Below, piece after piece: positions 21,166 through 35,332 of a DNA stretch of 64,000 nt. The stretch is from Spinacia oleracea (taxonomy: Eukaryota > Streptophyta > Magnoliopsida > Caryophyllales > Amaranthaceae). The notes beneath the pieces are model-generated. The model was given only the letters and a program-made list of their open reading frames with translations, was not told the DNA's origin and searched no databases. Position numbers and translations under genes: made by a program. Where the stretch lies: NCBI RefSeq assembly GCF_020520425.1, contig NC_079492.1:109155157-109219156 (forward strand), read 5' to 3'. The stretch's first letter is position 1, and every line of letters starts with the position of its first letter.

Positions 21166-23219
21166 TATTGAGTTCAAGTATTTTGTATGGTAATACGTAC
21201 TAAGGGGAGTGTTTATGTATTGTGTACAGGTGAAAAATAACAGCAAGTTATTTGCAGAAAACGCGTCTCAGAGGCTAAAGCTGTTTGTCAAGGCATTTTG
21301 TGCTCAAGACTTTACATCTACACAAGCATTAATCTCTCAAACCAGAAGCTTGGCTGGTAAAGCCAATAAGTTTATCCAATGCATCAAATCCAAACAAGTA
21401 AGACTGTTTTTTAATTTCATACTAGTAAATAAATAATCAAAGAAAGTCGAAAGAAAATCTCAAAGACTAACTTTTGCTTTGATTTTGTTTTGAGCAGGAA
21501 AGCATGCAGTGGGAGAGGTATCCCTTACAGTTTCTTATATCTTATTGCAAGAACCCAGGGGACCGATTTCAGGAACTAGAGACGCCATTAAGAGGGATGG
21601 AAATCGCGTTAGGCAACTCACAAGTTCCTGTTCCGATAATGGATGAAAGATTGAAAGATGGTATGGACAGAGTAGAAGGAGAAATAAGCCAAAATTTACA
21701 TCAACTTAGGAGTCATATGCCTTGTGATACACCAACTGTCCCAGAATCTACTCATGGACAAGTTATGGGCTTCCTTCAAAAACTCGAAACACCTCCATTA
21801 AATGAGACAGATTTACCCTCTTATTTCTTCTTCTTCTGTATGAAACTCCTACACTCTCAAACAAGAGCTATGACCATTCCTCAAAATCCAAAAAAAATTG
21901 AGAAAAAAAACCCTCAAAAAGAGAATCAACAACAATCAAACAAGACCATAGAAAATCAAAATGGGCTTTCTTTGAAAGGGATTTGGGCTAACTGGCCCAC
22001 TTACCTTAGTAAAGAAAGGATTACTATTGGAATAAATTGTTCACTCTCGTTGGGGTTTGCAGTGTTATTTGGGCTTTATTACAGTAAGCCCAGTGGGTTC
22101 TGGTCTGGGTTACCTGTAGCTGTGAGTTTTGCAGCAGCTAGGGAAGCTACATTTAAAGTTGCCAATGTTAAATTCCAAGGGACAGTGATTGGGAATGTAT
22201 ATGGAGTGTTAGGTTGTTTCATTTTCGAGCGATTAGTACAGATTAGGTTCGTATCTCTTCTACCTTGGTTCATTTTTACCAGTTTTCTTCAGCAAAGCAA
22301 GATGTATGGGCAAGCAGGTGCTGTTTCTGCAGTTATTGGAGCAATTCTGATATTGGGCCGAAGAAATTTCGGCCCACCATCAGACTTTGCTATAGCAAGA
22401 ATTGTGGAAACCTTCATTGGTTTGTCATGTTCTATTGTGATTGATTTGTTGTTACACCCAACAAGAGGTGCCACCCTAGCCAAAGTTGAGCTTACCAAAA
22501 CTCTAGGCGCACTTGAGGATTCCCTCTCCTCCATTGATCTCCTTACAACCTCCAAAGCCGAGTTAATTGAGAAGGCGAAAAACATCAAAGTTCGAGTAAA
22601 TGAGCTAGACAAATATGTTGGTGAAGCTGATACAGAACCCAATTTTTGGTTTTTACCTTTTCGAGCTCCTTGTTATAGGAAGTTGATGGGTCCTTTCGCG
22701 AAAATGGGTGATCTTTTGCTTTTCACAGCCCATGCTATTGGATTCCTAGAAGAGCAAATCCAAACACTGGAATCAGAAAAGATAAATGATGTTGTTAGGC
22801 ATGTTGTTAAAATGACAGCCACTTCAATGAAATCTTTCCAAGAGGTTGCTTCTATCAAGTCCTTGATCGTACTCGAAAAGGACCTTACTAAAAGTGGTAA
22901 AACATGTGATCTTGAGTTGGGAAAATCGGCTAATTTTCCATTGTTGAACTTGGGTGAGAAAGATATGGAGAAAATCATAGTGTCATACCTGGATCATTCC
23001 AAGGAAGCATTCGAAAAGATCGAGTTTCCTCAAGGAGATGAAGAGATCAAGAGTCAGACAGTAATGAGTCTAAGTGCAATTGGATTTTGCTTGAGCTCTT
23101 TGATGAAGGAAACAAAAGAGATTGAGAAAGGAATCAAGGAACTTGTTCAGTTGGAAAACCCCACAAGTCAAATAAATCTGCATGAAATTTCATGTAAAAT
23201 TCATGCATTATACGATTGA
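20585..23219 (+). CDS. FUSC-family membrane protein (plant p-hydroxybenzoate efflux-pump-like), 811 aa
   Basis: Exons 20585-21130, 21230-21397 and 21498-23219 join in phase 0 with GT/AG introns (2436 bases). Residues about 20-180 form a block of closely spaced hydrophobic segments (SRTALACIIVGCITLYG, YVVMILIITNATLGDT and others). A second block at about 405-560 repeats the arrangement (NCSLSLGFAVLFGLYY, PVAVSFAAAREATF, FEHLVQIR-like, VETFIGLSCSIVIDLLLHP). A soluble stretch lies between and after them. This duplicated layout is that of fusaric-acid-resistance/aromatic-acid exporter-like proteins, which in plants are annotated p-hydroxybenzoic acid efflux subunits; the substrate is not proven. 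Length fits the Arabidopsis family. No break was seen. The first intron contains a (TA)n run. Confidence 0.9.
21135..21162. repeat. (TA)n in FUSC intron 1
   Basis: Short TA run just after the donor site; likely polymorphic. Confidence 0.9.
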
Positions 23220-23495
23220 TTTTACTTAAATAAAACTTCTTCTTATTGTGAAATAATCATGTCAAGTTATTGATATTTCAAGTACATTATTCAAATGTAT
23301 CATCTAAACCCTTTTTTATTTTATTTTTATTTTTCCTTGTATAAAAAATGATTTTCTATAGAATCATTGTTAAACCATGAAATTAGAGTGTAAAATTTCG
23401 ATCGAGTACGTTTTGCTAACTCTAATATCATACAATTTTGAACATCGTTTCGTATGTGCAATTCAGTTTAGATATACTACACATGTTAAAGTATA
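23220..23495. other. 3' region of the FUSC gene
   Basis: AT-rich 3' untranslated and flanking DNA; AATAAA-like sequence near 23229 could serve polyadenylation. Confidence 0.35.
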
Positions 23496-23755
23496 CTTCC
23501 TCCGTTTCATAAATTTCTTTACGCTTAGAAGAATGTGCCCAAAAATCAAAACTTTGACCATAAATTCTCACCACTACATTTATCAAAAATTATTATGAGA
23601 TATCTTGTTAGATTCGTCTCAAAATCAAAATGTATTTTATAAATATCAAATTTTTATAATTTTTTGTCATATAGAATTGGATATATTAACGGTCAAACAT
23701 TGCATCGGAATCCGTGCAAATAGTAAGTGTAAAGATTTTTTTGAAAAGAATGTAG
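23496..23755. mobile_element. Degenerate Stowaway-like MITE
   Basis: The left end CTTCCTCCGTTTCATAAATTTC and the right end, reversed, CTACATTCTTTTCAAAAAAAT are weak inverted repeats. Both lead to a TTTAC block, and TA flanks each side (23494-23495, 23756-23757). An old copy. Confidence 0.55.
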
Positions 23756-24185
23756 TATTTACCTAATTTTAACAACTCTTTAGGTTCCTTTTGATAAAGT
23801 AGGTTGGATTATTTTTTTCAAGATCAATAACATGATCTAGCTTCATTCAAAATATTTCCTTGGAATTGGAGTTTGAACCAACGTAGCATTGTCTAAATTT
23901 AAGCAAACATGCATAAATCTTGAGCTAAAGAGATCAACAATTCATCGTGTCATATACTCCCTCACATATGAGACTCTAGCTTATCGAATAACTAGTTAAT
24001 TACTTTCATTTCAGCCACATTTGATTCTCCGTGTTACGTGTACTATTGCTTTAAAATAGTTAAGGCTCTATAATTTGATTAAAAATTGGTTTGTTAAGGG
24101 ATAAAAAACAATTTTTTTAGCTTCCCCAAAAATAAAAATATATTTTTTATTTAAAAAGGAAGGAAACATGAAATTAAAAAATATA
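23756..24185. other. Intergenic, nothing recognised
   Basis: AT-rich; no supported feature. Confidence 0.4.
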
Positions 24186-24257
24186 TGTGGCTGCTGGGAT
24201 TCGAGCCCAGGTCTCCACGGCCACAACGTGGAATTCTTACCACTAAACTACAGCCAC
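24186..24257 (-). tRNA. tRNA-His (GTG)
   Basis: The acceptor GTGGCTG pairs with CAGCCAC over 7 bp. The anticodon stem CCACG/CGTGG encloses the loop TTGTGGC with anticodon GTG. The T arm is CTGGG-CTCGAAT-CCCAG, and there is a discriminator A. The sequence agrees with the conserved plant tRNA-His. It supplies histidine for cytosolic translation; the extra 5' G is added after transcription. A T-run for Pol III termination is seen on the minus strand just downstream (the A-run at 24174-24180). Confidence 0.96.
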
Positions 24258-24475
24258 ATTGTTGTTTAAGGGCAAATTATATTATACTTATATGTTGATT
24301 ACCTTTTACCGTTCTTCTGAGAAACAACAATTTTCATGCTTATGTGGGACAAAAACGAGACAATGAATTCATGCACGAGGACCTCATGCCACAAGAATGG
24401 CAATTTGACGAAAGATTATGTTATGTTAACCTGTTTAATTGAAATTTATTGGAATTATTTTACTTTTTATATATA

Positions 24476-24792
24476 CTCCCTCCGTCCCATAATTATCTTC
24501 CTGTTTGACCAAAAACACGGATTTTAAGAAAAGTGGAATATAGTACTTGAAAAAGTGAAATAAAGTACAAATGATGATTGAGTTGTATGGAAAAGTGGAA
24601 TAAAGTACATGTGAAAGAGAATATAGTACATGGGAAAAGTGGATTATAGTACATGTGTGGGGTTTTCAATTCAATTTTAATTAATATAGTACATGAGAAA
24701 GTGGGGACCTTAGTAGCCAAAATTAGAAACAGGAAGATAATTTTGGGACGCTCGTTTAGGAAAGCAGGAAGATAATTTTGGGACGGAGGGAG
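24476..24792. mobile_element. Stowaway MITE
   Basis: Inverted ends CTCCCTCCGTCCCATAATTA (left) and CTCCCTCCGTCCCAAAATTA (right, reversed), followed by TCTTCCTG on both. TA on each side (24474-24475, 24793-24794). Inside, AAAGTGGAATAAAGTACA-type units repeat. Well preserved, so probably young. Confidence 0.93.
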
Positions 24793-24794
24793 TA

Positions 24795-25135
24795 CTTCGT
24801 ATATTTTTTCTCTAAAATTTGAATTACAATTTCGATTAATGGAGAAAGTGAACAACCTGCCAATACGCAAAATTTATGTCAATCATAAATTATTATTTAA
24901 AGATGGTGTACAATAAAGTCCAAATGTTTAAAAGTTACCCTGATATAATGTAAAAGTTATCTCATTTCTAGTGACAAAATTTTTCGCTTTAACAAAAATT
25001 ATGTTTTCAAATCACTGATGATATACATAAAGGTAACTATGTAACCTTTTTATAATGTTTATCTATCAAAATAAAAATAAAGCGAATTTGACCTTTTATA
25101 TCACAATTTTGTCGGAAAAACACCTTATTTGTTCA
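24795..25135. other. Intergenic, nothing recognised
   Basis: No supported feature. Confidence 0.4.
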
Positions 25136-25515
25136 TCTATACCTACTATTTAAAAATGATAATCATATATTATTAGAAGACATGTGTCATCTCTCATTTC
25201 ATTCATCAATTCGTTTTTTTTTTAATTTTTCTTTTATTGTTTCTATGTTTTACAACTTTAACTCTTTTCCCACTTCATCTTCCTTATTCAACATCAAATA
25301 ACCAATAGTCCAACATACACATTAGCCTCTTCCACTTCACCCCTTTAACATTCAATATTAATTCAACATATAATTTTTATATTTTTTCAACATTCAAATT
25401 ACACTTTCTATTTAATTCATATATTACCAAAAATCACAAGTCCTCACTAATTAAAACTTTAAAAGATAACTCAACAACCACTATACAACCGTCTTTGAAC
25501 GGGATCAAAAGCTAG
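25136..25515 (+). mobile_element. Short non-autonomous Helitron
   Basis: It begins TCTATACCTACTATTT after an A and ends CCGT-CTTTGA-ACGG hairpin (25489-25502), then AAAAGCTAG followed by T. So it sits between A and T with TC...CTAG ends and a hairpin about 10 bases from the 3' end, the standard Helitron signature. 380 bp, non-coding. Confidence 0.7.
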
Positions 25516-26792
25516 TTATTTTTAATAAACACACCTTAATGTCGAATTTCGGCAAAAAAATCAAGGTTTTGAGCATTGAATTCCACTTTTTTCATCCAAA
25601 TGTATACGTATATTACACTATTGACAATTATTAGAGGAAACGACGCACGTAGTTGGAAGGTAAAGTTAGAAATTGATACCTGAAAACGGTGACTTTTGTT
25701 TTTTTATTAAAGTTTATTAATTGCCAACAACAACAACAAGGGTTAAAAAAAAAATTGTGATTGGGGTAAAATATTTTATGATTTTTTTTCAAAACATTTA
25801 GCAAAAAAAATTACTACTCCATAAATGAGGAAAAATATAAATTTGGCTTTTTTTTTTCTTTATCCATTTCTTTTTTTATTATGAAAGTGAAAGAAGCAAG
25901 TCACAAGTCACAACTTCACAAAGGGGTCGGTCAGTCAAGACTCAAGACTGAAGAGTTTGGTATCGCATTGTTTTAAGGATTCCGAAAGCATATCTCTTCA
26001 CGTTTTCACATCTTCCATTACATAAACCTCTTAATTTAATTTTGTCAATCTTGCATCATTTCTCAATTAACAATTAAACACACCATCTTCTCCAAGCAAT
26101 TCTCCATTTTTTTTCCTGAATATCAAAGTGCCAAAATCTGGTAAGAAATCCCCAAATTTACAACAAAGGCTAATGATTTTTTCCCATTTCTTTTGAAGAA
26201 TTATTGTGAACAAGTAATTGTCACTCTTTTAAGTTTGGCGTAATTTCAATATCTTTAATATTTGTTAGCATAACAATCATAATCATGATTTTGATTGCTG
26301 TTCCCGACCTTTTCTTGAATTCGAAGCTAACTCTGTAAAAAGTCCCTTAATTTTTAAAAAAAATTATTCTTCAATTTTGAGTTTTAATTAATTAAATTGC
26401 GTAAATGTCGCGCTTTCTCTCTCCTATGGCATGTGGGTTTGGCGACGTTTGGTAGGGGAAGTTTCTGAATTATGGATCATACTATTTATTTTTGTTTATG
26501 ACATTATAAATACTTCATTCTTTGATCTCTCTAATTTCATCGATCGAAAAATTCAAATTAGGGTTTCATTCTTCTCTCAGTCCCAAGTACTTTTCTTGCT
26601 CCCTCCCCTCTTTTTTCTTTCCTGTTGATCTGCTAGAAATTCCCATTTTTCCAATTTTATTTATTTATAATATTTTATAAATTATTATTTGCTTAGGTGG
26701 TATTTTTCTGGACCCCATCAAATTAATTGTCATTAAATTTTGTGAACTGTTGTGTTTTAGGTTGTATATTGATTGAGTAGGAGATCTGAGAA
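25516..26792 (+). promoter_or_regulatory. UXS upstream region with probable leader intron
   Basis: The probable transcript leader is near 26030-26138 (CT-rich). It is followed by a donor-like AATCTGGTAAG at about 26139 and an acceptor TGTTTTAG ending about 26760, leaving a short second leader exon before the ATG at 26793. Small in-frame ATGs between them would lie in the intron. Inferred from splice-like signals only. Confidence 0.45.
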
Positions 26793-29700
26793 ATGGCATC
26801 CAACGGAGATAAGCAATCAGGAACCAAGCCACCCCCTCCCCCTTCTCCTTTGAGAAATTCTAAGTTTTTTCAGGTGATTTTTTTTTTAATTTAAAGGGTT
26901 TTATTTTATAATGCTTTGTTGATTTTTGCAATTTGTGCAAAACGTTGTGATGGGTATCTTTGATTAGGATGATAAAGTATGGATCTTGTAGTGGATTGAT
27001 CTCCAATTTGTGAAACAGGATGTGGATTAGTAATGCAACATGTAGACCATTAGGGGAAAATGGTTGTGCTGTGATGTGTTATGTTGATTGTGTCCATTAG
27101 GAGAGGGTAGATGTGAAATGGGGCTGAAATGTTTTTGTTTTTGCTAAATGATCAATCAATTTGTTGTTATTGTAAGTCCATAGTGCTCTCACTTCGTTGC
27201 TGTACCGTATGATGACTGATGAGCCTAATTTTCATTGTGCAATGCTGATGATGAAGCAATGTTGCTTACTTTGTAGAATTCAATTCGGTCATGAATGAAG
27301 GGTTTTGATGGTTGTCAAGATGTTGTATTTGAGCCATCTTTTCATTATTTTTACTAAATGCTTTACTTTTTGTGTCTCTCGGTGGCAGTCAAACATGAGA
27401 ATTTTGGTTACGGGAGGAGCAGGATTTATTGGCTCCCACCTGGTGGATAGATTGATGGAAAATGAAAAGAATGAGGTGAGCATTGTTCCTTTTCAATTGA
27501 CCAATGATCAAACAAGGAAGATGATACGGCAATCTTATTGCATAATGCACATTTCCTATTCTGTTCTTGTTCCGCTGGGGGGAGAGGGGGAAGTGGCTAA
27601 ATTATTTTCTTGATGTCTTAACAGGTGATTGTTGTTGATAATTACTTTACTGGTTCGAAGGACAACCTTAAGAAATGGATTGGACATCCAAGATTTGAGC
27701 TTATCCGTCATGGTATTAATCTTGTTAATCTATATTTGGTCATCACTTGTGTTGTATCAATAACTTAAACATGCCTTTAATCTAAGCACAACAATAACTT
27801 TAACTTCTGTGGACATTTAAAACGCTGGCTTACAGTACTATTCTCCATAAATGTTAGTTATGTGCTACACTTGAGCTATTCTTTGCATGGTCCAACTTTA
27901 GGGGTAATTCCATTTTTTATTATTGAAAATCGAGACTGATCAATAGGTTTTTTTTCACATATGTTGGACATTGTAAACACAAAATTTTCAAGTCTATCAA
28001 ACAATTGCCGAGTCAATACTTTGACCCGAATAATTTCGTGGCACATATACGAATTTGAATTACGTGCCTACAGATATAATGGAAATTCTAGCAAGGTAGC
28101 TATTTTACTCTTTCATCTCTGTAAACGGAGTGCACTCCTCAAATCATGTTTGGCTGCCTTTCTGTGTCTGAAGATTTATTTAACATTTAAAACTATGCCT
28201 CTTAGGTAACTTTGTTATCTTTCTCAATTGTCAGTAAGGAAAATGATATGAGCATAAACTTTTTCTTTTTACATCTTCATTTGTCTCTACCAGTTCATAT
28301 TGTACTTTGTCCTGTGCAAAAGTTTTATCTAGTTAGGTTTCTGTAAGTTTCATAATTGCTTTCTCATCTGCAGATGTCACAGAGACATTACTGGTTGAGG
28401 TTGATCAGATATATCACCTTGCATGCCCTGCGTCACCAATTTTTTACAAGCACAACCCTGTAAAGGTAAGTACAGCTAAATATAACTTTCTCATTTTTTC
28501 TAAGACCTCTTATGTAATTGGCTTGAATTTCTGCTTCCATCATGTGACATCTACTATTCATATGTTCAAATCATGTGATTCAGATCCAATTTCAGACATA
28601 ACATACCGGAAATCCACCATGCTGCCAAGTAAATGAATTTGGTGTTGATTGGTCCTCAAAAATTCTTGTCCTTGTTGAATTCATTTCATCTCCCACGCTT
28701 ATGATGTGGGAGTGTGGATTTGTTACAATTTCAACATTCTCAAGGTCATAATACGATTAGTATCTCTATTTTTCCACAAAGCCAAAATACCAGCCTTCTC
28801 TGTGCTCTGAGGCTTGGTTCCACAAGTTGTTCTATGCATGGGATACCATAGCTTCTTATATACCATGTTTTAAAGAAGGTCAAAGTATTTCCCAGCTCCC
28901 TCTAGATTAAGGATTTTTCTCGTATAGCACTGTGCTCCTCATGGAATTCGATATGTGGAAGCTTCGCATGTTGTTACTTACTGAACTATGTCATAAAGAA
29001 CTATAGGCTGTTATATTCAGAACGCATTGCCAAGAAGCTCGTGAGTTATACCTGGCAGAATGAGTGATTTGATTACATTCTAAGTTAAGGTGAGCTTAGT
29101 AAAACATATGATATCATACTTCGTACATTTTATGTATGTTACTTGAATTCTGAAGATTAATCGATACAGATTTGCTGAAAATGCCTAAGTTTTAACTATT
29201 GACATGCTTTGATGGCGTAAGACATTAAGACCTTGATACTTGCATCTGTGAGAAAATCGCTTTTATTGAGTTTAAATAGTAATCTAATCTGAACGTTTGA
29301 TACTTTACAGACAATCAAGACAAATGTGATGGGTACTTTGAATATGCTAGGACTTGCCAAGCGTGTTGGAGCCAGGTTTGTGGAATTATTTTTGTGTGTT
29401 AATTTTCTTTATCATCCAAGTAGTGTTGCCTTATCTGTTTTGCTTCCATACTCCCCACAGGATTCTGCTTACTTCTACATCAGAGGTGTATGGTGATCCC
29501 CTTGTGCATCCTCAACCCGAAACTTACTGGGGAAATGTTAACCCAATTGGTAAGTGCACTTACTTCAGTGGTAAACGTTATTGAATTATGTTTTAATTTG
29601 TTCGATTATGGTACACTTTTTGTGCAAGAATTTGGTATGCTGGAGAACTGAAGTTGTTTATTTTTCTGGCTAACAGGAGTTCGGAGTTGTTATGATGAAG

Positions 29701-31763
29701 GAAAACGTGTTGCTGAAACCTTGATGTTTGACTATCACAGACAGCACGGGATTGGTAAGCTTGTTACCTCTCTTGAGTTAGCACTCTTTAGAAAGACCAA
29801 GATTTGAGATGATTTTCCTTTGTTTGTGAAACAGAAATCCGTGTAGCCCGAATTTTCAATACTTATGGGCCTCGCATGAATATCGATGATGGCCGTGTTG
29901 TCAGCAACTTCATTGCTCAAGCACTTCGGTAAGCTGATGCACTCTGATGTCGCTGTAGATCCTGTAAAATGGTTTCAAGTTTATCTTTAAGCCCATAAAT
30001 TAAATTTTGGTCCTGTTTTAGAATGTGGGGAATGATTTAAGAGGTAATAAAACTCAAAATTGGAGCCCAAATAAGAGGGTAGTGGTCCTGGTGGATGGGT
30101 GGAGATAAAAACAAGGTAGGTGGGATTAATTACTAATCTAGTTGGTTAGGGACTCCCATTTCCTTTAGTTTACCTTCTGTAAATCGTAATGCCTTGACAG
30201 TAGATATTACCCCGGGTTGATTTCCCTCATTTCAAGCATGGCCTAAATGGAAGTTATATTTCAAGTTCTCTTTTTCAAAAAGGTCTTGCTTGATGGAGAT
30301 ACCCATAAGTTTGTAATCTAATTAGCCCTCCTAGAGTCCTAGTAATTAGGATAAACCTAATATGTGTTCACTGTTGAGACATGAGAGGGAGAGGTTAAGT
30401 AAATAATGTAGTAAAATAGATGCCGTATGCTCTACATAATCCTTTTTTATGTTGCTGCATCATCTATTGGTATAAATTTTGCTGACTATGAGAGAAACTT
30501 GGCAAAATATTGGCGTTGATCATGCTACTATATCTTTCCCTCGCAGGGATGAACCATTAACAGTTCAGGCTCCTGGAACTCAGACTCGGAGTTTCTGCTT
30601 TGTGTCTGACATGGTATGTGATAGTCTACTGTGTTTGAATATTTCATACTCTTTGTTTTGCTTTTAGAGCAACAGGTAATTGTTTCTTGACACTGTCGAC
30701 TTTATTTCAGGTGGATGGTCTAATCAGACTCATGGAAGGAGAGCACACCGGGCCAATCAATATTGGAAATCCTGGTAATGATGCAATATTAGGTTCTCTT
30801 TTCTTCTTTCAATCTTTATTTATTTACCGTTGCTAACTCTTTTACTCACCTTTAGGTGAATTCACCATGCTTGAACTTGCTGAGACTGTGAAAGAGGTAC
30901 GTGTTACAAAATTCTGTTAGTACTCTTTCAGTCTTTACCTATGTGCTCGAGAGTAGTACCTAACATTGGATTATATTGTGCTACTTATGGTGGCTTGGCC
31001 TGCTATTTTAATTTCATTGTGTTGTTTATCTGAACATCACTGCTTCTTGTGGATAAACTTAAATTAATTTAGTTGTCACTGAACCACCTGTTGAAGCATT
31101 CAATGCAAAATTTGTATTCTACTCGATCTGTACTCCATACTCTAATGTATGTGTGGAAAAAAATTGCAAACTAATATGAAGGCTGGTAGTGTATGAGGTC
31201 ATGGGTCTCCACTATGGCTAGTGTTTCTGTATGAGTGCAACATTGTGTGGGTGGCATGTTGTTCCAGCTGTTTTGTACATGCAAAAATTATTGTACTATT
31301 TTAAATGATAATTGATTTTCTTCGTTGTTTTACTCCATACCTAAGTCGACCTTACTTTTCTACTTAGAGGGGTATACTTGAGGTTCATAGAGAATTGTGT
31401 TATAGTGATAGGAATGTTGTTGTGCATATTCATGCCATATACATCGGATAAGATATACTTTGTACAATTTTCTGAAAGTGCATATTCACGACATATAGTA
31501 AGGATAAGATGTTGTTAGCACCGTCTTTAGTTGAGGGAAACAAATATTTATAATCCTTGTTGGTTGTGTACAATTTGCAGCTGATCAATCCAAAAGTGAA
31601 GATCATCTCAGTGGAAAATACACCCGATGACCCAAGACAAAGGAAGCCGGATATAACAACAGCCATGGAATTGCTTGGTTGGGAGCCAAAGGTGAAATTG
31701 AGGGAAGGACTCCCTCTTATGGAAGAGGATTTCCGCCTGAGGCTCGGAGTTCCCAAGAATTGA
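26793..31763 (+). CDS. UXS: Cytosolic UDP-glucuronic acid decarboxylase (UDP-xylose synthase), 342 aa
   Basis: Twelve exons: 26793-26873, 27389-27475, 27625-27712, 28374-28465, 29311-29375, 29461-29549, 29677-29754, 29835-29928, 30547-30613, 30711-30774, 30856-30896 and 31581-31763. All introns are GT/AG and the phases agree (1029 bases). The enzyme oxidises and decarboxylates UDP-glucuronate to UDP-xylose for xylan and other cell-wall glycans. It is a short-chain dehydrogenase with an NAD-binding GGAGFIGS (G36, G39, G42), the active-site TSTSEVYGD (T144, S145, E146) and YDEGK (Y173, K177), and an [10 protein letters not shown] segment. There is no N-terminal membrane anchor, so it belongs with soluble UXS3/5/6 rather than Golgi UXS1/2/4. 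Length equals Arabidopsis UXS3 as I recall it. No defects. Confidence 0.97.
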
Positions 31764-33269
31764 ACACGGTGACTTTTAAGTCTGTCTTTGTTATACGAGT
31801 GGTGAGAGACAACGAGAAGAGTCGGTAAAAGAAAAGTTGGCGAAGTGGGCGTTTTTGTGAGTGTTTTTTCAAAAGTAGAGGATTGCTTGATATTACCATT
31901 TTGCTTCTATCCTTGTCGTGTCAAAAAATAGTCTAGGGGAACTCTGACTGTTCCCCTGTCGTTCATTTTCTATAATCATCAATATATGAAGTTTCTCATT
32001 CTAAAGTACTATCGACATTACTTATTCTTCTAAGCTCGTGATCATCCCGGATTTATGTTCCTGGTTATTGAAATTTAAAATGCACTCTGCTGAAATGCCC
32101 TAAGAAAAGACGTTTTCCAAACTTTGTACAAGTACACAGGTACCTCTTTCTTGCAAAGAACCTTTTGCTGGAGGGATTGTTTTCCCTTCAACAATTAGTA
32201 ATCCTCTGGTTTTCGAGATTTCCCGCCTACTCTATGTAATAACTCAATGCTATTCTTTTGTCAAAAAAAAAAAACTCAGTGCTATTCCAGACTGTTTTCA
32301 TTTGTTAATTCAGAAATGTTGACAAGTTTATGCATATTTGCACCTAATCCTACAGTACAAGTACATTTTTCTGTTTTCATTGTGTTAATTCAGAAATGTT
32401 AATAAGTGTATGCACCTGTGATCGGTCGTAAACCCAGGAAACAAAATCAAAAATTACCATAACACCGTTAAATTGTTGAAATACCCAATTTACCAAGTTC
32501 CGAAAATAAAAATCATTGACCAGACAGAAAATCAGATACTCCGTATTTGCAACTAATTCATCAGGAAAATAAACTTCCAGTTGATCGCCATAAAAAAAAC
32601 ACTAAAATGACAAAAATTAGATTCGATCACAATTCACAGCTTCCTACCTAAACCATTGAATCTGTTTTTATTTGTTACAGTACTTCAGAAGTGTAATCCG
32701 TATGCTCATAATCCAATAAGACTTCTAAATAGCGACTCCAAGAAAATCAAGTTATTGTGAAATCGGGAAAACTAAGAATCGAAATCAAGATTACCATATA
32801 CCCTTCTGGGAAACCATTTTTATCACCAGAATTCAAGTTCCAAAAAGAATAGACTGATTGTTTACAAATTGATTGACATGCAAGAAAATTAATATATTTG
32901 CAGACATTGTGGAGCACAAAAACCAAGTCATCTGGAAAATGAGCTTCAACTGATTGCCAGATTGTAATTACAGAAGGCAAGTTGAGCAACGCAATACAAT
33001 CAAAGTAGATTAAATTTCAAGAAATTGAAATTAAACACTAAACTGAATAAAATAATACGAATTAGATTGAACGAGATATTCATTTCATTGAAATCACAGC
33101 CAGCAATTACACAAGAACACCACCACTAGATTCCTAAGCCACCAAACTCGTACTACTAAAGACAAGTAGATCTACAAATTCTAATCCCTAATTTCATTAT
33201 CAGCCCAAACATACCTACTAACAACCACATTTCCCCCAAAACATCACCAGAAACCCTAGAATTCCGAAA
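31764..33269. other. UXS 3' region to histone H4 3' region
   Basis: The UXS 3' untranslated region probably reaches about 32000. A CTGTTTTCATT..GTTAATTCAGAAATGTT phrase is duplicated at about 32292 and 32373. The last 200 bases are the H4 3' untranslated region on the minus strand. No other gene is seen. Confidence 0.4.
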
Positions 33270-33960
<691 letters not shown>

Positions 33961-34045
33961 AATATTTGAATGGAAATAAAATTACTCCGAATTATTGGTC
34001 AACTATAATATTTGTGTGGACCCAAAATCAATAGTTGTCTCTAAC

Positions 34046-35086
34046 CTATGTTGCACGGAAACGGATACGGGAACGGATACGGGGACGGAAAACGGCAAAA
34101 TTAAAATTGTGAAAAACGGGTACGGCATGGATTCGGCAAAAAAAAAAAAAAAAAAAAAAGCTAAATTAAACATCCATACATAACCATCTTGGGATGAATC
34201 CATATTGGTCCTAATCAAATGAAAAATAAACAAATTCATTCAACATAACCATTACAATTCAACACTCAAGTTAACTATTAACTAATTAATTAAGAGTTTA
34301 AACATTAAGTCACCTAAATGACAAAACCAAAGAACATTTAAAAACAAAAAATAAAACATCTTAAAAACAGAAAATAAATAATATAAAAAACAAAAAATAA
34401 AGAATAAAGAATAAAAAAAACAAAAAATAAATAAACAAAAAATAAATAAACAAAAAATAGAAAATAAATAAACAAAAAAAACAGAAAATAAAGAATACAA
34501 ATAAGACATTCAGACGTTCATTCACAAATCAACGCAAAACAAATCGAAAAAAAACAAAAAGAAAACAGAGAACAACTTAGAGTGCTCACGAGTCACCGGC
34601 CGGCGAGGGAGACTGGGATCCGAAGAGTCGACGGCGGATCCGAAGAGTCGACGGCCTAAAGATCCGAAGAAGACTCGAAGAGACCAGAAGAGAAGACTCG
34701 AAGCTTCCTCGAAGAAACCAGAGAGACTAAGAGAAGAACGAACCGGCGACCGGCGAGGCAAGGAGAAACAGCCGGCGGCAGTGGGCGACGACCAGCAGCC
34801 AACAATGACGCGGGTGAGAGAGAGAATTTGCCCCAATTTGGTGATTTTGGAAATAAACCCTAATTTTTGAATTTGGCCTTCACAGCCACCATAAAACCTA
34901 AGGATTCGCCATTAATCCCCGAAATACGTACCCACCCGTCCCCGGAAACGAATCCAAACCGTACCCAAATTCAACCCGCGTACCCACTATTCAGATTCGT
35001 TTTGGGTACGTTTTTAGGCCGTACCCATACCGTACCCGTATCGGGTACGGGATACGGTACCTGGGAGCCGTACCCGTGCTTCGTAG
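34046..35086. mobile_element. hAT-like non-autonomous element with GGATACGG/GGTACGG repeats
   Basis: Inverted ends CTATGTTGCACGG (left) and CTACGAAGCACGG (right, reversed). The flanks TCTCTAAC and TCTCCAGC agree at 6 of 8 bases, a possible worn 8-bp duplication. Both ends carry clusters of ACGGATACGG- or CGTACCCG-type repeats. Between them are an A-run (34140-34160), an AAAACAAAAAATAAA-rich tract and a GC-richer stretch (34580-34840). That stretch contains a 104-codon minus frame at 34522-34836 without a recognisable domain. Confidence 0.5.
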
Positions 35087-35273
35087 TCTCCAGCAACCTT
35101 TTTACACAGATCTTTACCTTTATTGTTTATATGGTGCTAAGTTAAACATTAAAATTCTTAGACATAGTAACCGTTTTTTTGAATCACAATAAAGGTGTGT
35201 TCTGTTCACCCTAAAAAATTAAGTTTCAGTTCCAATAAGTTCAGATAAGTTCCAATAAGTTCCAATAAGATTC

Positions 35274-35275
<2 letters not shown>

Positions 35276-35332
<57 letters not shown>

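Noticed and set aside
32747-32989. Minus frame between UXS and H4
   Set aside because: No recognisable domain or splice support.
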